This document shows positions 61,151 through 64,000 of a DNA stretch of 64,000 nt, piece after piece. The position numbers were made by a program, and so were the translations under genes. The notes beneath the pieces are model-generated. The model ran no database searches. It saw nothing but the letters and a program-made list of their open reading frames with translations, and was not told the origin of the DNA. Positions within the stretch are counted from its first letter, which is position 1. Every line of letters starts with the position of its first letter. Source of the stretch: Thalassococcus_A lentus (GTDB taxonomy: Bacteria > Pseudomonadota > Alphaproteobacteria > Rhodobacterales > Rhodobacteraceae); contig NZ_JAQIOY010000003.1 of NCBI RefSeq assembly GCF_028023555.1, positions 186,001 to 250,000 of the forward strand, in the 5' to 3' direction.

Positions 61151-61504
61151 TTACCCCTGACCCTGTGCCTCCATGAGAGCGCGCAGCAGCTTTTCTTCGC
61201 TCAGGTCATCTTCGGCAGGCTTGTCCGCCTCTGCACCCATGAGCAGCGCCATCGCGTCTTCTTCGGGCTCATCGACTTCGATCTGGGTCTGATTGGACTC
61301 GATCAGGCGTTCGCGAAGTTCATCGGCGCTCTGTGTCTCTTCTGCGATTTCGCGCAGGGCAACCACCGGGTTCTTGTCGTTGTCACGATCAACGGTGATC
61401 GCAGCACCGGCCGATACTTCGCGCGCACGATGTGCAGCGAGCATCACCAGCTCAAAACGGTTCGGGACCTTATCGACGCAATCTTCTACCGTTACGCGGG
61501 CCAT
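61151..61504 (-). CDS. rpoZ: RNA polymerase omega subunit
   Basis: A 117-residue small subunit that helps assembly of RNA polymerase and in some bacteria mediates ppGpp binding. The N-terminus MARVTVEDCVDKVPNRFELV and the KNPVVALREIAE motif are diagnostic. The acidic C-terminal tail is longer than in E. coli. It lies directly before rsh, which makes sense for ppGpp control. Confidence 0.97.
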   Translation of the reverse strand: MARVTVEDCVDKVPNRFELVMLAAHRAREVSAGAAITVDRDNDKNPVVALREIAEETQSADELRERLIESNQTQIEVDEPEEDAMALLMGAEADKPAEDDLSEEKLLRALMEAQGQG

Positions 61505-61542
61505 GGGAACTCCAGTGCAAGTCAGCTGTCTCAGAAGCGTTT

Positions 61543-61571
61543 CATCTAGCGCGCAGTACGGCGCAATACAA
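61543..61571 (-). promoter_or_regulatory. Possible sigma-70 promoter of rpoZ-rsh
   Basis: On the minus strand TTGTAT and TAGATG are separated by 17 bases, ending about 38 bases before the rpoZ start. Both hexamers match the -35 and -10 consensus at four or so positions. Gap position between rpoZ and folK supports it, but it is a weak match. Confidence 0.3.
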
Positions 61572-61582
61572 GGGCGATTCGG

Positions 61583-62149
61583 TCACAGCGGCCTGATCAA
61601 ATCGCGTTCTTCACGGGGCAACGCGGCACAAAGGGTTGCCGCAGTCTGATTCAGCACAGGATGAACCCAGTCTGCCGCCACGTCACAAAGCGGGACAAGC
61701 ACGAACGCGCGGTCCTGAATCCTCGGGTGCGGAAGGATCAGTTGGTCAGGCGCAGTGCGGGTTTGCGCCTCCAGAGGCAAGTTCATCCACCGATCATGAG
61801 TCTCGGCATCGGGCAGGACCAGAGAATCGCGGGCGAGTAAATCAAGATCCAGGGTCCGGCTTCCCCACCGTTGTTGCCGTGCGCGCCCATATTCGTTTTC
61901 AACTATGTGAAGTAACTCAAGAAGTTGATCCGTGTTCAGATCGGACTCGGCCACGATGCAGGCATTCACATAGTCCGGGCCAGTGCCTGCCGGAAAGCAG
62001 GGCGTTGCAAAGAAACGGGAAATTCTCCTTATGCTCAAGCCGCTTCGTGACAAATCAACCAATGCGGAAGTTAAAGTCGTGGCTGGATCACCGCGTTCTG
62101 ACCCCAGATTTGAACCCAGAGCGATGAGGATTTCTTGCCTAGAAAGCAT
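61583..62149 (-). CDS. folK: 2-amino-4-hydroxy-6-hydroxymethyldihydropteridine pyrophosphokinase
   Basis: A 188-residue HPPK that pyrophosphorylates the pterin precursor of folate. Typical parts are LIALGSNLGSERGD at the start, SRFFATPCFPAGTGPDYVNA, RWGSRTLDLDLLARDSL and LPHPRIQDRAFVLVPLCDVA. The single ATG 62149 fits. It diverges from the NYN gene with 137 bases between. Confidence 0.95.
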   Translation of the reverse strand: MLSRQEILIALGSNLGSERGDPATTLTSALVDLSRSGLSIRRISRFFATPCFPAGTGPDYVNACIVAESDLNTDQLLELLHIVENEYGRARQQRWGSRTLDLDLLARDSLVLPDAETHDRWMNLPLEAQTRTAPDQLILPHPRIQDRAFVLVPLCDVAADWVHPVLNQTAATLCAALPREERDLIRPL

Positions 62150-62286
62150 ATAGCGGCTATCCTTTTGGGGTAGCGATCTGCGCTTGATCGCACGGTATAT
62201 TCTATTATCTACCTAGCGTAAGTCGTGTCACTCCTAATCACACTCACGGAATTTTGGTGCGGCTCTTTGAACGAAAGGACATTTTG

Positions 62287-62859
62287 ATGTTTTACAAAGA
62301 CGAACGGCTCGCGCTGTTCATCGATGGATCCAACCTTTACGCTGCAGCCAAAGCGCTTGGGTTCGACATCGACTACAAACTCCTTCGCCAGGAATTCGCT
62401 CGTCGGGGCAAAATGGTGCGGGCGTTTTACTACACGGCGCTCCTGGAAAATGATGAGTATTCTCCGATCCGGCCACTGGTCGATTGGCTGCACTACAACG
62501 GCTTTACGATGGTGACAAAGCCGGCCAAGGAATACACCGACAGCCAAGGCCGCCGGAAAGTCAAAGGCAACATGGATATCGAATTGACAGTGGACGCCAT
62601 GGAGCTGGCGCCCCGGGTCGATCATATTGTTTTGTTCTCGGGTGATGGCGACTTCCGCCCATTGGCCGAAAGCCTTCAGCGGCAGGGTGTCCGGGTTTCG
62701 GTCGTATCAACGATCCGCAGCCAACCACCGATGATTGCGGACGAACTGCGCAGACAAGCCGATAACTTTATCGAGCTGGACGAACTGCGTGACGTTATTG
62801 GCCGTCCGCCACGGGAAAACGCGCCCGAGCGCAGCTTTGAGGTTGCCGGAGGCAGCTGA
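62287..62859 (+). CDS. NYN-domain (LabA/DUF88-like) putative RNase
   Basis: A 190-residue PIN-like nuclease domain protein. The acidic residues of the active site are in ALFIDGSNLYAAAKALG, KGNMDIELTVDAMEL and LFSGDGDFRPLAESLQRQG. The C-terminal part has a helix, RRQADNFIELDELRD. The substrate is presumably RNA, but none is proven. AAGGA lies 8 bases before ATG 62287. A terminator follows. Confidence 0.93.
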   Translation: MFYKDERLALFIDGSNLYAAAKALGFDIDYKLLRQEFARRGKMVRAFYYTALLENDEYSPIRPLVDWLHYNGFTMVTKPAKEYTDSQGRRKVKGNMDIELTVDAMELAPRVDHIVLFSGDGDFRPLAESLQRQGVRVSVVSTIRSQPPMIADELRRQADNFIELDELRDVIGRPPRENAPERSFEVAGGS

Positions 62860-62918
62860 TCGTTTGCGACGATGCCGATGGGTCACTCCTCCAAACGGCT
62901 GATTGCAAATGCCCAAAC

Positions 62919-62945
62919 AAGCCGTCCTTTCGGGGGCGGCTTTTT
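62919..62945 (+). terminator. Rho-independent terminator of the NYN gene
   Basis: GCCGTCC and GGGCGGC pair with one G-T wobble around a TTTCGG-type loop, followed by five Ts at 62941-62945. It directly abuts the stop of the converging small gene. Confidence 0.75.
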
Positions 62946-63245
62946 CTATTGCAGAGTTTGCTCGGCTTGAGTCAGCTCGTCTTCCCAAAGAATATGAACC
63001 GTTGCTGGCTCTTGCCCGGGTGCTTTGGCGCATTGCTGTTTGGGCAGGCTGGAAAACAGCGGCGCTCTGTTTGCCGTGTCGGCCTGAACCCTGCGTTTGG
63101 CGGCAATCTGCAGCGCAACTTGATAGATGACATCGTCCACGAAGCCATCCAATGCTGGGCCTTTCAGCGAAGTTTGATTTTCGTCAGCCAGTGGGACAAA
63201 AGCGAAGCTGCGGCGGTTTAATTTGGTCATCTCCATCCCTGTCAT
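62946..63245 (-). CDS. Small unknown protein with palindromic operator
   Basis: A 99-residue open frame with coding-like composition, from ATG 63245 (MTGMEMTKLNRRSF) to a TAG right at the NYN terminator. It contains LKGPALDGFVDDVIYQVALQ, a plausible amphipathic helix, and a C-terminal hydrophilic part ending TQAEQTLQ. No signal peptide or membrane segment, and no family that I recognise. ATGs at 63236 and 63230 are alternatives. A perfect palindrome sits 8 bases upstream, which suggests it is a regulated gene. Confidence 0.6.
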   Translation of the reverse strand: MTGMEMTKLNRRSFAFVPLADENQTSLKGPALDGFVDDVIYQVALQIAAKRRVQADTANRAPLFSSLPKQQCAKAPGQEPATVHILWEDELTQAEQTLQ

Positions 63246-63252
63246 TTTTTTT

Positions 63253-63268
63253 GTACACTGATGTGTAC
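63253..63268. promoter_or_regulatory. Palindromic operator between small unknown gene and ispH
   Basis: GTACAC-TGAT-GTGTAC is a perfect 6-4-6 inverted repeat immediately upstream of the small gene at 63245 and about 100 bases upstream of ispH. Size and symmetry fit a TetR- or LacI-type dimer site. A second GTGGACACAC stretch lies 8 bases farther on. Confidence 0.5.
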
Positions 63269-63365
63269 GATTTAGTGGACACACTGGATCAAACTTTTTT
63301 CGCTGTTCTGGACTGCACGTCGCGAAAGCCTTACGTCTGGACCAAAGCGCGCAAGGATTTTGACG

Positions 63366-64000
63366 ATGAAGAAACCGGATCTTTCTCTCTATCTCGCGGC
63401 ACCACGCGGGTTTTGCGCAGGTGTGGATCGCGCGATCAAGATCGTTGAGATGGCTCTACAGAAATGGGGCGCTCCGGTCTTTGTTCGGCACGAGATCGTA
63501 CACAATAAATTCGTGGTCGATGACCTGCGGGCCAAAGGCGCGGTGTTTGTCGAGGAACTGGAAGACTGCCCCGATGACCGTCCGGTGATTTTTTCCGCAC
63601 ATGGTGTTCCCAAGGCTGTTCCCGCCGCTGCCGCCGCACGGCAAATGGTATACGTGGATGCGACCTGTCCATTAGTTTCCAAAGTCCACATCGAAGCGGC
63701 GCGCCACCACGAGAACGGGCTCCAGATGATCATGATTGGTCATGCGGGGCATCCGGAAACCGTGGGCACCATGGGGCAGTTACCAGATGGCGAAGTTCTT
63801 TTGGTCGAAACGGTAGAAGACGTTGCCAATGTTGTCGTCCGAGATCCCGAGCAGCTGGCGTTTGTTACCCAGACAACGCTGTCTGTCGATGACACCGCTG
63901 ACATTGTGGCGGCCTTGCAATCGCGGTTCCCGGCAATTGTCGGCCCGCACAAGGAAGACATCTGCTACGCCACAACCAACCGTCAGGAGGCCGTAAAGGC
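63366..64000 (+). CDS. ispH: 4-hydroxy-3-methylbut-2-enyl diphosphate reductase, 3' end outside window
   Basis: The last enzyme of the methylerythritol phosphate isoprenoid pathway, making IPP and DMAPP with a 4Fe-4S cluster. The frame runs from ATG 63366 to the window end with 211 codons visible. Two of the three cluster cysteines are seen in APRGFCAGVDRAI (Cys17) and DATCPLVSKVH, the third in DICYATTNRQ. Substrate histidines lie in RHEIVHNKFVV and SAHGVPKAV. AAGGA is 8 bases before the ATG. The gene continues beyond position 64000. Confidence 0.96.
   Translation, partial: MKKPDLSLYLAAPRGFCAGVDRAIKIVEMALQKWGAPVFVRHEIVHNKFVVDDLRAKGAVFVEELEDCPDDRPVIFSAHGVPKAVPAAAAARQMVYVDATCPLVSKVHIEAARHHENGLQMIMIGHAGHPETVGTMGQLPDGEVLLVETVEDVANVVVRDPEQLAFVTQTTLSVDDTADIVAALQSRFPAIVGPHKEDICYATTNRQEAVK

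Noticed and set aside
1..64000. tRNA, rRNA, CRISPR, insertion sequence, prophage or biosynthetic gene cluster
   Set aside because: Gaps are short and contain no cloverleaf, transposase, integrase, terminal repeats or spaced direct repeats; the gene content is core metabolism and housekeeping.

Overview
The window reads as ordinary chromosome of an alphaproteobacterium of the Roseobacter/Rhodobacterales type. The supporting signs are moderately GC-rich coding sequence, dense runs of genes coupled by 4-base ATGA overlaps, a 4Fe-4S-motif signal for GltD/GltB, the neighbourhood acpS-lepB-rnc-era-DUF1491-recO, rpoZ next to a single bifunctional rsh gene, a DUF1491 protein, and a type I secretion pair with an RTX protein. 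No tRNA, rRNA, CRISPR array, insertion sequence, prophage or plasmid signature was found. About 70 protein genes fill nearly the whole window, and no stretch above 300 bases lacks a gene.

Layout. 1-1700: a manganese/zinc ABC importer (ATPase, cut by the window edge, and binding protein) behind two tandem palindromic operators. 1846-5486: a deoxyribose catabolic operon (deoC, small membrane protein, double aldehyde dehydrogenase). 5483-8721: an HTH/DUF2975 pair, a lipoprotein, rsfS-rlmH and uppP. 8959-15874: the glutamate synthase operon gltD-(two GFA-family genes)-gltB. 15977-24106: mtgA, fadH, a DUF4399 protein facing an ECF sigma/anti-sigma pair, LysR and AraC regulators, and a hydrolase gene broken by a frameshift. 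24121-34378: an OmpA/AhpD-like/GNAT/CinA-like operon, sfsA, map, an MFS exporter, a Tat-exported metallo-hydrolase, rsmD with a flavoprotein reductase, and a peroxiredoxin. 34430-40284: a long minus-strand run from a type I secretion ABC/HlyD pair through RidA, GDPD, an acyltransferase-like protein and a pterin dehydratase. 40499-46033: mlaA-mlaC, penicillin-binding protein 1A, and glnK-amtB. 46189-51334: a GntR regulator, an RTX calcium-binding protein, moaE/moaD, pgsA, a META lipoprotein, recO and DUF1491. 51435-64000: era, a DMT transporter, rnc, lepB, acpS, a membrane-fused hydrolase, pdxJ, DUF2062, rsh, rpoZ, folK, an NYN protein, a small unknown gene and the start of ispH.

The most notable observations are not a new large system but local ones. 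They are a single-base frameshift that removes the true C-terminus of the alpha/beta hydrolase at about 23970-23976; a sigma factor whose conserved N-terminus lies upstream of every ordinary start codon, beside a seven-A run; apparent CUG starts at 56924 and 6943; two GFA-family genes embedded between gltD and gltB; and several perfect palindromes (1719-1764, 58243-58262, 63253-63268) that look like regulator sites. All functional calls come from reading motifs by eye, and no database search was possible.
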